Below are positions 17,649 through 27,353 of a stretch of DNA of 64,000 nucleotides, in pieces. The number at the start of each line of letters is the position of its first letter. Within the stretch, counting starts at the first letter, position 1. The translations under genes were made by a program, and so were the position numbers. The DNA lies in NCBI RefSeq assembly GCF_002086275.1, contig NZ_MVHT01000009.1, positions 50,535-114,534 of the forward strand, written 5' to 3'. This DNA is from Mycobacterium intermedium (GTDB lineage Bacteria > Actinomycetota > Actinomycetes > Mycobacteriales > Mycobacteriaceae). The notes beneath the pieces are model-generated. The model had not been told where the DNA came from. It worked only from the letters and a program-made list of their open reading frames with translations, and ran no database searches.

Positions 17649-20195
17649 ATGTCGACTTTTGTGACTGCAGTACCCGAGACGTTGGCGACGGCGTCCGGGG
17701 AGTTGAGCCGAATCGGAGCTGCGATCGCCGCGGCCAACGCGTCCGCGGCCGGTTCCACCACCCAAGTCCTGGCCGCCGGGGCCGACGAGGTGTCAGTGGC
17801 GATCTCGGCGCTGTTCGACGGTTTCGGGCGCGATTACCAGGCCCTTACCAGGGATGTTGCGCTGTTCCACGATCAGTTTGTGCGGGCATTGGCCTCCGGC
17901 GGGTCGGCGTACGGCCTCGCCGAAGCCGCCAACGTCGCGCCCCTACAGGAACTCGAACGGTCGGTCCTCGGCGCGATCAACGCGCCGACCGAGTTCTTGC
18001 TCGGGCGTCCACTCATCGGCGACGGCGCCGCCGGCACCGCGGCCAGCCCCAACGGGCAACCCGGCGGCCTGTTGTGGGGCAACGGCGGCAACGGCTACGA
18101 CGGTCGCGGCGGCAACGGCGGGGCCGCCGGGCTGATCGGCAACGGCGGGGCCGGAGGTGCCGGTGCGGGCGGCGCCGTCGGCGGATCGGGCGGCACCGGC
18201 GGGTTGCTGTTCGGCAACGGCGGCGCCGGTGGCGTCGGCGGGGCCGGCGCCGCAGGGGGCACCGGGGGCTCCGCGGTCCTGTTCGGGACCGGCGGTGTCG
18301 GCGGCGTCGGAGCGCCCGGGTTCGCCGGCGGCGCCGGCGGCGCGGGCGGATTGCTGTTCGGCAACGGCGGTGCCGGCGGCGCCGGGGGCGTCGGTCTCGG
18401 AACCGGCGGGTCCGGCGGGACCGGCGGCACCGGAGGTGCCGGCGGCTACCTGGCCGGCAACGGTGGCGCGGGCGGTGCCGGCGGTGACGGTGCCGCCGGG
18501 GCGCCAGGCCAGGTCGGCGGGACCGGCGGGACAGGTGGCGCCGGGGGCGCCGGCAGGGCCTTCGCCTTCTCTTCCGGTGGCGTCGGCGGGGCCGGCGGTA
18601 ACGGTGGTGTCGGCGGGTTTGGCGCTGCGGGGGCAGCTGGTGGTTGGGCCGGTGGCGACGGCTTCGCCGGCGGCACCGGCGGCGCGGGCGGCGTCGGCGG
18701 TGCCGCTCACGGCCTGTTCAGCCGCGGCGGGGTCGGCGGCCTGGGTGGTAACGGCGGCGCCGGAGGTGATGGCGGGACGGGAGGCGTCGGCCTGGGCTAT
18801 GGCACGGTTGGCGGGAACGGCGGCCATGGCGCAACCGGCGGTGACGCCGGAGTCGGCGGTGCGGGCGGCGCCAGCGGACTGCTGGGATTTGGCGGCAGCG
18901 CCGGCAACGCCGGCGTGGGCGGAAACGGTGGCAACGGCGGATCGGGCGGCGCAGGCGACGTCGGCGCTTCGCGCGGGCCGGGCGGCGGCCTTGCGGCCGA
19001 TGGCTATCGCGGCGGCAACGGCGGTAACGGCGGCACCGGAGGCAACTCAACCGCCAGCGGTTTCAACGGCTCCGGCGGTGCCGGTGGAGCCGGCGGTACC
19101 GGCGGTACCGGCGGCACCGGTGGCGCGGATATCGGGACCGGCGCCGGCGGCGGTGGCCAGGGAGGGGCCGGCGGTGACGGCGGAACCGGCGGCGTGGCGG
19201 GCACCGGCGGTGTCGGGGGCACGGTCGGCGACGGTGGCAAGGCGGGTAACGGTGGCGACGGCGGGGCCGGGGGCAGCGGATCCGCCGCTACCTCGGCGGG
19301 CGCACTCGGTGGCGACGGCGGCTTCGGCGGTAAGGGCGGTCAGGGCGGCCGCGGCGGCAGCGCTGGGGGCGCGAACGGAATCAACGGATCTGGTGGCGCG
19401 GGCGGTTTCGGCGGCAACGGCGGGGTCGGTGGCGCGGGCTACAACGGCGACGGCGGCAAGGGCGGGACCGGCGGCGCCGCCAAGCCCAACTACATCGACA
19501 GCGGGACATACACGGGCGTGCAGGGCGGCGCCGGCGGTAAGGGCGGGACCGGCGGCGCCGCCGGAACCGGCGACCTGTACGCGACCGGCGGCAACGGCGG
19601 GCAAGGCGGCGACGGCGGCCGCGGCAGCGACATCACCCAGTCGAGTACCCAGGGCAGCCTGACCGGAGGCTACGGCGGGGTCGGCGGCGCCGGGGGAACC
19701 GGTGGTGCCAGCTCTGGCGGAATCCTGCAAAACATCGCCGGTTCCGGCGGCACGGGCGGCACGGGCGGGGCCGGTGGGTCCGGCTCGCCTGGAAACGGAA
19801 TCTTCAGCGGCGGGGGCGGTGGCAAGGGCGGCGTCGCCGGAACGGGTGGTGTGGGCGGCAACGCGACCGGCCCGGGCGCGGTCGGCGGCGCGGGCGGGCA
19901 GGGCGGTGTCGGTGGCGTCGGTGGCACGGGCGGCAACGCAATGCCGAGCACCGGCCTGCGTGGCGGCAACGGTGGTGCCGGTGGTGCCGGCGGCGTCGGC
20001 GGGGTGGGCGGCACCGGCACGACAAAGGGCCCGGCCGGCGACGGCGGATTCGGCGGCTCCGGCGGACACGGCGGAACCGGGGACGGAACCGTCGGCGCCG
20101 TGGGCAATGTCGGCACGTCCGGCAACCCGGCTACGGGTGCTGCCGGTGGCACCGGCGGCACGGGCGGCACGGGCGGCCTCGGCGGCGGCAGGTAG
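17649..20195 (+). CDS. PE_PGRS family protein
   Basis: 848 residues. The first 95 or so form a PE domain ([21 protein letters not shown]) with the ESX secretion motif YxxxD/E visible as YGLAE near residue 88. A short linker with [12 protein letters not shown] follows, the GRPLIG segment common to PE_PGRS proteins. The remaining 720 or so residues are Gly/Ala/Asn repeats of GGAGG and GGNGG type with no unique C-terminal domain. Such proteins are exported by type VII secretion (usually ESX-5) to the cell surface. The gene sits between the spc operon and the DUF4436/FGE genes. Long GC-rich frames on other strands inside it are compositional shadows. Confidence 0.96.
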   Translation: MSTFVTAVPETLATASGELSRIGAAIAAANASAAGSTTQVLAAGADEVSVAISALFDGFGRDYQALTRDVALFHDQFVRALASGGSAYGLAEAANVAPLQELERSVLGAINAPTEFLLGRPLIGDGAAGTAASPNGQPGGLLWGNGGNGYDGRGGNGGAAGLIGNGGAGGAGAGGAVGGSGGTGGLLFGNGGAGGVGGAGAAGGTGGSAVLFGTGGVGGVGAPGFAGGAGGAGGLLFGNGGAGGAGGVGLGTGGSGGTGGTGGAGGYLAGNGGAGGAGGDGAAGAPGQVGGTGGTGGAGGAGRAFAFSSGGVGGAGGNGGVGGFGAAGAAGGWAGGDGFAGGTGGAGGVGGAAHGLFSRGGVGGLGGNGGAGGDGGTGGVGLGYGTVGGNGGHGATGGDAGVGGAGGASGLLGFGGSAGNAGVGGNGGNGGSGGAGDVGASRGPGGGLAADGYRGGNGGNGGTGGNSTASGFNGSGGAGGAGGTGGTGGTGGADIGTGAGGGGQGGAGGDGGTGGVAGTGGVGGTVGDGGKAGNGGDGGAGGSGSAATSAGALGGDGGFGGKGGQGGRGGSAGGANGINGSGGAGGFGGNGGVGGAGYNGDGGKGGTGGAAKPNYIDSGTYTGVQGGAGGKGGTGGAAGTGDLYATGGNGGQGGDGGRGSDITQSSTQGSLTGGYGGVGGAGGTGGASSGGILQNIAGSGGTGGTGGAGGSGSPGNGIFSGGGGGKGGVAGTGGVGGNATGPGAVGGAGGQGGVGGVGGTGGNAMPSTGLRGGNGGAGGAGGVGGVGGTGTTKGPAGDGGFGGSGGHGGTGDGTVGAVGNVGTSGNPATGAAGGTGGTGGTGGLGGGR

Positions 20196-20241
20196 GCAGG
20201 TTGGCTCTAGGCCGAGGCCGATCCGCCCGGCTGTTCCACTA

Positions 20242-21183
20242 TCAATTTTTGTCCCGATACCACGCCACGATGTAAATCACCATGGCCGCGGCCAGGCCCA
20301 GCAACACCCAGATCACCAGCCCCTGGTCGATCCACGCGCCCGTCGGCGGCGAACCCGGAAGGAAGTTGCGCAACGGCACCACCGCGAACAGCATCGCGGC
20401 ATACCAGGTGCCGAACGGCGGCACGAATGCCCGGCGCTGGGTGACCATTTGGATGGCAACGAACATCGCCAACGCCGGCAGCGTGATCAGCACCAGGCAG
20501 ATTCCGATGTCAAAGAAAAGCGGTCCGGTGGCCCGGCTCAATTTGATGATCACCGCGTCGGCAGGGTCGTTCGGGTCGTCCCCGACGCGTTCTAGAGAGA
20601 CATCGAAGCCGTCGACCACGCCATCCACTTCGACGCGAGCGTTCTCGTAGTGCAGGGACTCGCCCGCCCCGGCGAGCCACTGAACCCGGATGGGGTCGGT
20701 GGTGTAGGTGTCAAAGGGCCAGTGCAGGGGATCGCCCCGAGCCTCCACTGTCGCGTCGTATGGTTGCGGCGCTTGATCTTTCGGATATTGCAGTTCCCCC
20801 AGATCCTCTTGCGACGGAAACCGCACCGCGGTGTCGGCAGTCAATCGGTGCAGGCGTGGATTCAGGATCGTTGCGTCGGGTTTCAACAACACCTTCATGC
20901 CGAGGCGTTGCTCCGTGGTGTTCAGATCCTGTAGGTGCAGCACGACCACCGTTTCGGCGGTTGTGTGGGGATCCACCTTGGGGAGCGGCGGCTGGGCAAA
21001 CCAGTGGTAGCTCAGTATCAAGAGAATCCAGGCCAGCGCGACACCGACGATGATCGACGTATCGAGCACGAGGTGCTGACGCACCGACATGTGCCTGTGA
21101 TCAGACTGCACTTGCCCCGGTTTGGCCGGTGCCGGCTCAGGGTCGGCAGGCGACTCGCCGCCCGGCCGCGCATCTACCGACAC
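20242..21183 (-). CDS. DUF4436 membrane protein, copy 1
   Basis: 313 residues from GTG 21183 (an upstream TTG at 21201 is possible). Topology: cytosolic Pro-rich N-terminus, one membrane segment at about 43-62 (LDTSIIVGVALAWILLILSY), an outside domain of about 160 residues, then three C-terminal membrane segments. Family blocks visible are DLGELQYP, HWPFDTYTTDPI and FLPGSPPTGAWIDQ before the last helix. Molecular function is unknown. It follows the formylglycine-generating enzyme gene by 56 bp on the same strand and corresponds to Rv0713, the only copy I recall at this place in M. tuberculosis. Confidence 0.85.
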   Translation of the reverse strand: MSVDARPGGESPADPEPAPAKPGQVQSDHRHMSVRQHLVLDTSIIVGVALAWILLILSYHWFAQPPLPKVDPHTTAETVVVLHLQDLNTTEQRLGMKVLLKPDATILNPRLHRLTADTAVRFPSQEDLGELQYPKDQAPQPYDATVEARGDPLHWPFDTYTTDPIRVQWLAGAGESLHYENARVEVDGVVDGFDVSLERVGDDPNDPADAVIIKLSRATGPLFFDIGICLVLITLPALAMFVAIQMVTQRRAFVPPFGTWYAAMLFAVVPLRNFLPGSPPTGAWIDQGLVIWVLLGLAAAMVIYIVAWYRDKN

Positions 21184-21239
21184 GAGGTCAGATCGTAGCA
21201 ACCGGCGGGCTTGCGGACGGCCGTCTCGTCAGACCACCG

Positions 21240-22139
21240 CTACCCGTCTTCTTGGTTGGCGGGATCCGCCACGCAGCGAAATCCGATGTGAGTGGTCGCG
21301 CTGTCCTGGGATTGCGGCGAACGCGCGGCCGGCCGGTAGCGGTGGCAGTACTCCGGCGCGCACAGGTGTGACCCCCCCTTGAGGGTCTGATTGACAGTCG
21401 GATCTGGGCGGCCAGACGGCGTGCAGCAGCCCTTCGGCGGTTGGTCAGGCCGGTGATGTCCGAAGAACTCGGTCGTCGTCCATTCCCACACGTTTCCGAT
21501 CATGTCGGTCAGCCCAAATGCGTTCGGCGGAAAGGTGTCGACGGGCGAAGTCCCCACCCAGCCGAGCGCACCGTCGTTGCGGTAGGGGAACTTGCCCTGC
21601 CACGTGTTGGCCATCAGCCGGCCATTGGGCTGCGGATCGTCACCCCAGGCGTAATCCGAGGTGCTGCCGGCCCGCGCCGCATATTCCCACTCGGCCTCGG
21701 TGGGCAACCGCCGCCCAGCCCAGCGGGCGTAGGCCGCGGCGTCGGTATACGCCACCTGCACCACGGGGTGGTCGGCCTTGTCGGCGATATCGCTGTCCGG
21801 GCCGAATGGCTGACGCCAGTGAGCACCTGGCACCCACTCCCACCATTGCCGCCAGTTGCGTAGGTCGACCGGACCCGGCGTGGGTCGGAAGACCAGACCC
21901 CCCGGGACCAGGTCCGCGGGATCCGCACCGGGGTAAAGCGCCGGATCGATCTGTTGCTCGGCGACCGTCACATAGCCTGTGGCAGCGACGAACTCAGCGA
22001 ATTGTGCGTTGGTCACCGGGTGCCGCTCTATCGCGAAGGGGGGCACCGTCGCGGTGTGGATCGGGGCCTCTTCCGGATAAAAGCTTGTAGATCCCATCCG
22101 GAAGGTTCCGCCCGGAAGGTCAACCAGTTCGGTCAGCAC
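21240..22139 (-). CDS. Formylglycine-generating enzyme (sulfatase-modifying factor)
   Basis: 299 residues of the FGE-sulfatase domain. The two copper-binding active-site Cys are C260 and C265 in GGSHLCAPEYCHRYRP, matching the Cys pair of characterised bacterial FGE. LPTEAEWEYAARAG and GNVWEWT are family landmarks. FGE uses O2 to convert the Cys of CxPxR in sulfatases into formylglycine. Its target is almost certainly AtsA (CSPTR) encoded upstream in the same strand run. Translation starts at GTG 22139, immediately after the TAG of DUF4436 copy 2 with no gap, so the two are coupled. There is no signal peptide: it acts in the cytosol. Confidence 0.95.
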   Translation of the reverse strand: MLTELVDLPGGTFRMGSTSFYPEEAPIHTATVPPFAIERHPVTNAQFAEFVAATGYVTVAEQQIDPALYPGADPADLVPGGLVFRPTPGPVDLRNWRQWWEWVPGAHWRQPFGPDSDIADKADHPVVQVAYTDAAAYARWAGRRLPTEAEWEYAARAGSTSDYAWGDDPQPNGRLMANTWQGKFPYRNDGALGWVGTSPVDTFPPNAFGLTDMIGNVWEWTTTEFFGHHRPDQPPKGCCTPSGRPDPTVNQTLKGGSHLCAPEYCHRYRPAARSPQSQDSATTHIGFRCVADPANQEDG

Positions 22140-23099
22140 CTAGTCAGATTGCCGGTACCAGCTCCACATATACAAACCCATCGCCCCGACCAGACCGAAC
22201 AGCACCCAGAGCACCAGGGCCTGGTCCACCCACGCGCCCGGCTGGGGTGCGCCGGGCAGGAACGTGCGTATGGGTATGACCGCGAACAGCATCGCGGCGA
22301 ACCAGGTGACGAACGGCGGCGCGAATTTCCGCTTGCCCAATGCGATCTGGGTCGCCACCGCGAGCGCCAAGGTGGGCAACGCGAAAAGGACCAGCAGCAG
22401 CCCCAGGTCAAAGATCAGCGGGGTCTTCGACCTGCGCAGGGTAATGATGACGTCATCGCGGCTGTCCGGGTTATCGGTGTCCGCGGGATCATGGACACGC
22501 GTGACCGTAGCGTCCCAATTCTCCAACTTCCCGGTCACTTCCACGCGCGCAGGGATGTACTTGCGATCGTCGCCTTGCCCCACGAGCACATCGGCGGAGA
22601 TGGGGTCGGTGCGATAGGAGTCAAACGGCCAGGTGGCGGGACTACCGTGCGCCTCGAGTGTGGTGGACACCTGCGCCGGCGATTTTCCCGCCGGATAGAG
22701 CAGATCGCCCAGGTCGTTCTCCGGGTAGAAGCGGACGGCGGTGTCGGTCTTCAGGACTTGGAGACGCTTGTCGTACATGTCGTCCTCGGGGATCACCAGC
22801 ACCTTCACCGAGAGACGCGGATTCGGGCTGGTCTTCATCTCCTCCAACCGGACCACCACGACGGTGTCTTCGACAGTGCCCAAATCCGGCGGCGGAAGCG
22901 CATCCCCGGACTTGGACAACAGGTGGAAACCGAACAGCGACAGGCAGTAGACGGTAAGGAAGCCCAACACAATCGCCAGCACGACCAAGCCGCGAGGCGC
23001 ACCGCGGCGGGGCGGTGGCGCGGTATGTTCGACAGCCTCAGAAAACGGTGTTGAGGATGAAGCCGGTGAAGGTGGTGGAGGCGGAGCACTAGCGGTCAT
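22140..23099 (-). CDS. DUF4436 membrane protein, copy 2
   Basis: 319 residues. A Pro/Ser-rich cytosolic N-terminus of about 35 residues precedes a membrane helix (GLVVLAIVLGFLTVYCLSLF), an outside domain with DLGDLLYPAGKSP and TWPFDSYRTDPI, and three C-terminal helices including FLPGAPQPGAWVDQALVLWVL. It is clearly paralogous to copies 1 and 3 and closer to copy 3 by eye. It abuts the FGE gene and is probably in the same operon. Function unknown. Confidence 0.85.
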   Translation of the reverse strand: MTASAPPPPPSPASSSTPFSEAVEHTAPPPRRGAPRGLVVLAIVLGFLTVYCLSLFGFHLLSKSGDALPPPDLGTVEDTVVVVRLEEMKTSPNPRLSVKVLVIPEDDMYDKRLQVLKTDTAVRFYPENDLGDLLYPAGKSPAQVSTTLEAHGSPATWPFDSYRTDPISADVLVGQGDDRKYIPARVEVTGKLENWDATVTRVHDPADTDNPDSRDDVIITLRRSKTPLIFDLGLLLVLFALPTLALAVATQIALGKRKFAPPFVTWFAAMLFAVIPIRTFLPGAPQPGAWVDQALVLWVLFGLVGAMGLYMWSWYRQSD

Positions 23100-23296
23100 C
23101 GGTCAACCAGCCCATCGCTCGTGAAGTCTGTTGGTAGATGCAAATGCCCGATGCGATGGTAGCGGACCCTTACCGCCCGCGCGAGGGTGCGATCAATCTC
23201 AAGCGTTTGACCATCAGCCCGCCAGCCCGTCGATGCGGATCAAGAGCAACGAATCACTGTTTGTCGAACCATATTTCGGACCACAGGACCCAACGC

Positions 23297-24226
23297 TCAG
23301 GTCTTCTTCTTTCGATCCCGGTGCCACGCGAGGACATAAAGGAACATCGCAACGACGAGCGCGATCAACACCCACAACACCAGCGCCTGGTCGATCCACG
23401 AGCCCTGCGGCGGCGAGCCCGGAAGAAAGTTGCGCAGTGGGACGATGGCGAACAGCATCGCGGCGAACCACGTTGCAAACGGCGGTAGGAACGGGGCCTT
23501 ACCCGACACCATCGGGATGGCCACCCACAGTGCGAGTGTGGGCAGCGCGACCAACACCAGGCATATTCCGGCATCGAAGATGAGCGTGCCCTTGGCCCTG
23601 TGCAGCGTGATGACCACGTCGTCGGCGCTGTTCGGGTCCGGATTGTCCGAGTCGTGGACGCGGGTGACGGTGGCGTCCCAACCTTCCAACGCCCCCACCA
23701 CCTCGACGCGAGCAGTATCGACGTGGCGGTCTTTGCCCTGACCGGTGAACACATCAGCCGAGATGACATCCGTCGTGTACGTGTCGAATGGCCAATTGGC
23801 CGGAGTGCCGCGGGCTTCGATGCTGGTTGCGACCTGTCCGGGAACCTTTCCCACCGGGTACTGCAAGTCCCCCAGGTCGTTGGCCGGGTACAGACGCACC
23901 ACGGCATCGGTGGTCAGATCACCAAAAGTCTTGTCGTACAACGATTCCTTGGGATAGACGAGAACGCTCACCGACAGCCGGTCCGCTACGGGCTTGAGCT
24001 CGCCGAGGCGCAACTGCACGATCGTGTCGTCTGCCGAATACTTGCTGATGTCGACCGGCGGCAACGGAAGGCCGGATCTGCCCAGCAGGTGCACGCCAAC
24101 CAGGGACAGCGCATAGACCACGAGGAAGGCCAGCAGCAGCCCGACGGTGGTCAGCATGCGGCTTCGTCGCGATCCGGGTGGCGTTTGGGTCACGTCGGCG
24201 GTCACGGGGGGGTTTTCGCCTTTCAC
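23297..24226 (-). CDS. DUF4436 membrane protein, copy 3
   Basis: 309 residues. It has the same plan as copies 1 and 2: N-terminal helix (LTTVGLLLAFLVVYALSLVGVH), outside domain with DLGDLQYPVGKVP and NWPFDTYTTDVI, and three terminal helices with FLPGSPPQGSWIDQALVLWVL, ending in a basic tail. Its ATG overlaps the lipoprotein stop (ATGA). A 197-bp gap separates it from copy 2; I see no gene there, and copy 2-FGE may have their own promoter in it. Confidence 0.85.
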   Translation of the reverse strand: MKGENPPVTADVTQTPPGSRRSRMLTTVGLLLAFLVVYALSLVGVHLLGRSGLPLPPVDISKYSADDTIVQLRLGELKPVADRLSVSVLVYPKESLYDKTFGDLTTDAVVRLYPANDLGDLQYPVGKVPGQVATSIEARGTPANWPFDTYTTDVISADVFTGQGKDRHVDTARVEVVGALEGWDATVTRVHDSDNPDPNSADDVVITLHRAKGTLIFDAGICLVLVALPTLALWVAIPMVSGKAPFLPPFATWFAAMLFAIVPLRNFLPGSPPQGSWIDQALVLWVLIALVVAMFLYVLAWHRDRKKKT

Positions 24227-24873
24227 GGTATGACGACGCCGAAGTCTTGCAGCAGGACCGCCTTTGCCGCCCCGAAGTCGGCTGTGTCAGCAGGTGCCTC
24301 GACGTGGATGGTCACCAGGAAGTGGTTGGTGTTGGTCCGGATGTGGGTGATGCGGTCGGCGAAGTCGATCCTGGTTGATTCACCGCGCAGGATCCCGCTC
24401 AGTATCTCGCTGCTGTAGCCGCAGAACTGTGCGCCGGTGACGACGAACTTCAGGCGTTGCATCGCACCGCCCAGCGCCGCGGTGTAGCGCAGGAATGCGC
24501 TTTCCGGCGTGGGGTCAGTCGGTGCAATGCGCACCGTCGCAGACATGGCGTGCGGACCCGACATCACCAGCGCGATATCGCCCGTCCCCTCTTCGGCTGC
24601 CCAGCCGTCGGGAACCCTCATGGTGATCCTCGGCGCGGTGGGATCGGCGACGGCAGCGACGATCTCCTCCCCGTCGCCCGGCGTGACGACGCAGCGGGTC
24701 GCGTTGGGCGGTATGTGCTGGGAACTGGTCGCCGCGATCCCAGGCACGGGCTCTATTGGATCAGGGCGCGATTGCGCGGTGTCCGATCCGCCGCCGATGT
24801 GCTCGCAACCGACGGCCGGCAGCCAGACCAGGACGGCCATCCCAAGGGCGACACGCCACCGTCTCGCTGTCAT
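24223..24873 (-). CDS. Putative lipoprotein
   Basis: 216 residues. The N-terminus has Arg residues, a short hydrophobic stretch (VALGMAVLVWLPAVGC) and a lipobox ending at C23, so it should be lipid-anchored outside the membrane. The mature part contains ITMRVPDGWAAEE and a C-terminal region with two further Cys. It faintly recalls the mycobacterial LpqN-type lipoproteins, but I cannot confirm this. It begins directly after the atsA stop (TGA then ATG) and overlaps DUF4436 copy 3, so it is in the sulfatase operon. Confidence 0.75.
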   Translation of the reverse strand: MTARRWRVALGMAVLVWLPAVGCEHIGGGSDTAQSRPDPIEPVPGIAATSSQHIPPNATRCVVTPGDGEEIVAAVADPTAPRITMRVPDGWAAEEGTGDIALVMSGPHAMSATVRIAPTDPTPESAFLRYTAALGGAMQRLKFVVTGAQFCGYSSEILSGILRGESTRIDFADRITHIRTNTNHFLVTIHVEAPADTADFGAAKAVLLQDFGVVIP

Positions 24874-27240
24874 TCAGTCACGCGAAAAGGCGAGCGCCAG
24901 TTCGGTTTCCACGTCCTCGTAGGGCCGACCGGAAAGATCCATCGTGACCTTGGCGATCGTTCCACCGGTGAACACGAAGGGTGGCTTGTAGCGACTGGCC
25001 ACGCTGGAGCCACCGTTACGTCCAACGGTGATTCCCGCACCCGCCAATCCGAACGTTCCCGGGTGTGTCGTCACGTCGGCGAGCGTGCCGACCGGATTGT
25101 GATCGAAGTAGAGCGTGAGGTCGCCAAGTGGCGTGTGGCTGTTGGCCACGGTCCCCGTGCGGTTGTACCGCACACCCAGTAGGTGTCTGCCCAGCGGGAC
25201 CGGAGCATCCGACGAGACCAGCTGCTGACGCTCCCCGAGGAAGTTGTACACGTAGTGCAGGCGCCCGTCCTGGATGAACAGGACGTGCCCTCCGTGTGCG
25301 CCGCCCTGCTTGAACAACACGCCTTCGGCGCCGGTGGTATCGACGGTCACGTCGGCCACGAGAGCAAAGGACCGCCCGCGAATTTCGGGCGCGGCGCCGA
25401 TGCCGACATCGGCGCAGTTCGGGTAGTAAACGTAGCTGGCTCGTTCGGTGACCAGGTAGGGCCGCTTCCGGGTCAGCGTCTCGATGATGTTCAGATCAGA
25501 CAGCGGCAGGCCGTTGTACTTGGCGGCCTCGGAAAACCACAGTGCCTTGAGTTCCTCCAACTTGTCCGGGTACTCGGCGGCCAGGTCGTGGCTTTGGCTA
25601 CGGTCGCGCTCGATGTGGAACAGCTCCCACCGGTCGGCTTCGAAGTGCTTCCACCCGGAGGGTGTAGCCGCGTGCACGGTGTTGGCGAACCAGCCCTGGT
25701 GCCAGATCCCCCGGGTTCCCAGCATCGTGTAGAACTGCGTCGTCTTTCCGGTGTCGGCTGCCGGATCATCCAGGGCCGCTTTGAAACTCACACCGTCAAG
25801 TGGCTTCTGCGGAATCCCCTTGACGGTCTCCGGCGGGGTCATACCGAGCAGGTCGTAAACGGTCGGGGTGATGTCGCTGACATTGACGTAGTTGTCCCGG
25901 ATTTCACCTCGGGCCGCAATTCCGTTGGGCCAGGAGATGATCGCCGGATCAGCGATGCCGCCTTCGTGGGAGGCGTAACGCTTGAACAGCTTGTAGGGCG
26001 TGTTGAAGGCCATCGCCCAACCGATCGGATAGTGGTTGTAAGTCTGCGGCCCACCTAAATGGTCGAACAGCTTCATGCTCTCTTCGACGGTGTCGATGTA
26101 GCCGTTGAAGAACTTGCCTTCGTTCACCGATCCGTTCGGCCCACCCTCGCCGCTGGCCCCGTTGTCGGAGATCACCACGATGATGGTGTTGTCGAGCTGA
26201 CCCGATTCCTCGAGGTAGTCCAGGATGCGGCCGATCTGCGCGTCGGTGTAGCTCAGGAAGCCGGCGAACACTTCGGCCATGCGACTGAACAACTTCTTCT
26301 CTTCGTCGTTGAGCGAGTCCCAGGGCCGCACCGTGTCCTGCAGCGGCCACGACTCGCCGTTGGGCCCCTTCACGTCGAGATAGGGGTTGACGGGCGAAAG
26401 CTCGGTGTCCGGCGGGACGAGCCCGAGCTCCTTCTGCCTTTCCAGCACGATCTCCCGGTACTTTTCGTAACCCATGTCGAACTTGCCGGCGTACTTGTCG
26501 GCCCATTCCTTGAAGACGTGATGCGGGGCGTGGCCGGCGCCGGGGCATACGTAGCTGAACCACGGCTTGTCCGGCGCGATCACCTTCGCGTCGCGAATGA
26601 ACTCGATCGCCTTGTCCGCCAAGTCTTTTGACAGGTGATAGCCGTCCTCGGGAGTGCCGGGCGGAGTCACCGGGTGGTTGTCGTACACCAGGTCGGGATA
26701 CCACTGGTCGGTCTCCCCGCCCAGGAAGCCGTAGAACCGCTCGAATCCCCGCGAGGTCGGCCAGTGCCGCTTGGTCGCCGCCATGCTGGACTCCTCCAGC
26801 GGCGTCAGATGCCACTTGCCGATGCAGTAGGTGTTGTACCCGCGTTCGTTGAGCACTTCACTCAGCAGCGCGGTTTCGAAAGGAATGCGGCCGTGGCAGT
26901 TAGGGAAGCCGTCGGTGAACTCTTCGATGGTGGCCATGCCGACGGTGGTCGCGTTGCGACCGGTCAGCAGTGATGCCCGGGTCGGTGAGCAAAGGGCGGT
27001 GGTGTGGAATTGCGACAGGCGTACGCCGCGTTCGGCGATACGCGTCATCGCCGGCATCTCCACCAGGCCGCCGAAACAGTCCCAGGTGGCTATTCCGGTG
27101 TCGTCCCAGACCACGTACAGGACGTTGGGCGCATTCTCCGGCGCAGTCGGCGCGGCGTACGGCCCCCAATCGGGCTCCGAATCGCGAATATCCAGTTCGA
27201 TCTTGCCCTGAAACTCCGTCGACCCCGGCTTCTCAGCCAT
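24874..27240 (-). CDS. atsA: Arylsulfatase (type I, formylglycine-dependent)
   Basis: 788 residues, the long form known from M. tuberculosis AtsA. The sulfatase signature is ALCSPTRASLLTGRN, with Cys about 84 to be oxidised to formylglycine. Metal ligands are visible as WDDTG near residue 46 and VISDNGASGEGG mid-protein; IGKWHL and PGAGHAPHH carry the catalytic Lys/His positions. The last 190 residues form a beta-rich C-terminal domain. It hydrolyses sulfate esters, possibly sulfated lipids or scavenged sulfate esters. There is no signal peptide, in keeping with cytosolic FGE maturation. It starts an operon with the lipoprotein and DUF4436 copy 3. TATAGA at 27328-27323 is a possible -10 box. 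Confidence 0.96.
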   Translation of the reverse strand: MAEKPGSTEFQGKIELDIRDSEPDWGPYAAPTAPENAPNVLYVVWDDTGIATWDCFGGLVEMPAMTRIAERGVRLSQFHTTALCSPTRASLLTGRNATTVGMATIEEFTDGFPNCHGRIPFETALLSEVLNERGYNTYCIGKWHLTPLEESSMAATKRHWPTSRGFERFYGFLGGETDQWYPDLVYDNHPVTPPGTPEDGYHLSKDLADKAIEFIRDAKVIAPDKPWFSYVCPGAGHAPHHVFKEWADKYAGKFDMGYEKYREIVLERQKELGLVPPDTELSPVNPYLDVKGPNGESWPLQDTVRPWDSLNDEEKKLFSRMAEVFAGFLSYTDAQIGRILDYLEESGQLDNTIIVVISDNGASGEGGPNGSVNEGKFFNGYIDTVEESMKLFDHLGGPQTYNHYPIGWAMAFNTPYKLFKRYASHEGGIADPAIISWPNGIAARGEIRDNYVNVSDITPTVYDLLGMTPPETVKGIPQKPLDGVSFKAALDDPAADTGKTTQFYTMLGTRGIWHQGWFANTVHAATPSGWKHFEADRWELFHIERDRSQSHDLAAEYPDKLEELKALWFSEAAKYNGLPLSDLNIIETLTRKRPYLVTERASYVYYPNCADVGIGAAPEIRGRSFALVADVTVDTTGAEGVLFKQGGAHGGHVLFIQDGRLHYVYNFLGERQQLVSSDAPVPLGRHLLGVRYNRTGTVANSHTPLGDLTLYFDHNPVGTLADVTTHPGTFGLAGAGITVGRNGGSSVASRYKPPFVFTGGTIAKVTMDLSGRPYEDVETELALAFSRD

Positions 27241-27353
27241 CTCCCACCAACCTCATTCCCGTGATGGACTTACCGAACGTCCGTGGACATTACACGCGAC
27301 GGAGCCAAAAAAGCTGAGGATTTCTATAGTGCCCGCTATGCGGTTCGGGTCAG

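Noticed and set aside
17943..20170. Long frames on both strands inside PE_PGRS
   Set aside because: They come from the regular GGC/GCC codon pattern of the repeat and contain no real domain.
18070..20195. Repeat array that might suggest CRISPR
   Set aside because: The repeats are in-frame Gly-Gly-Ala/Asn codons without unique spacers of constant length.
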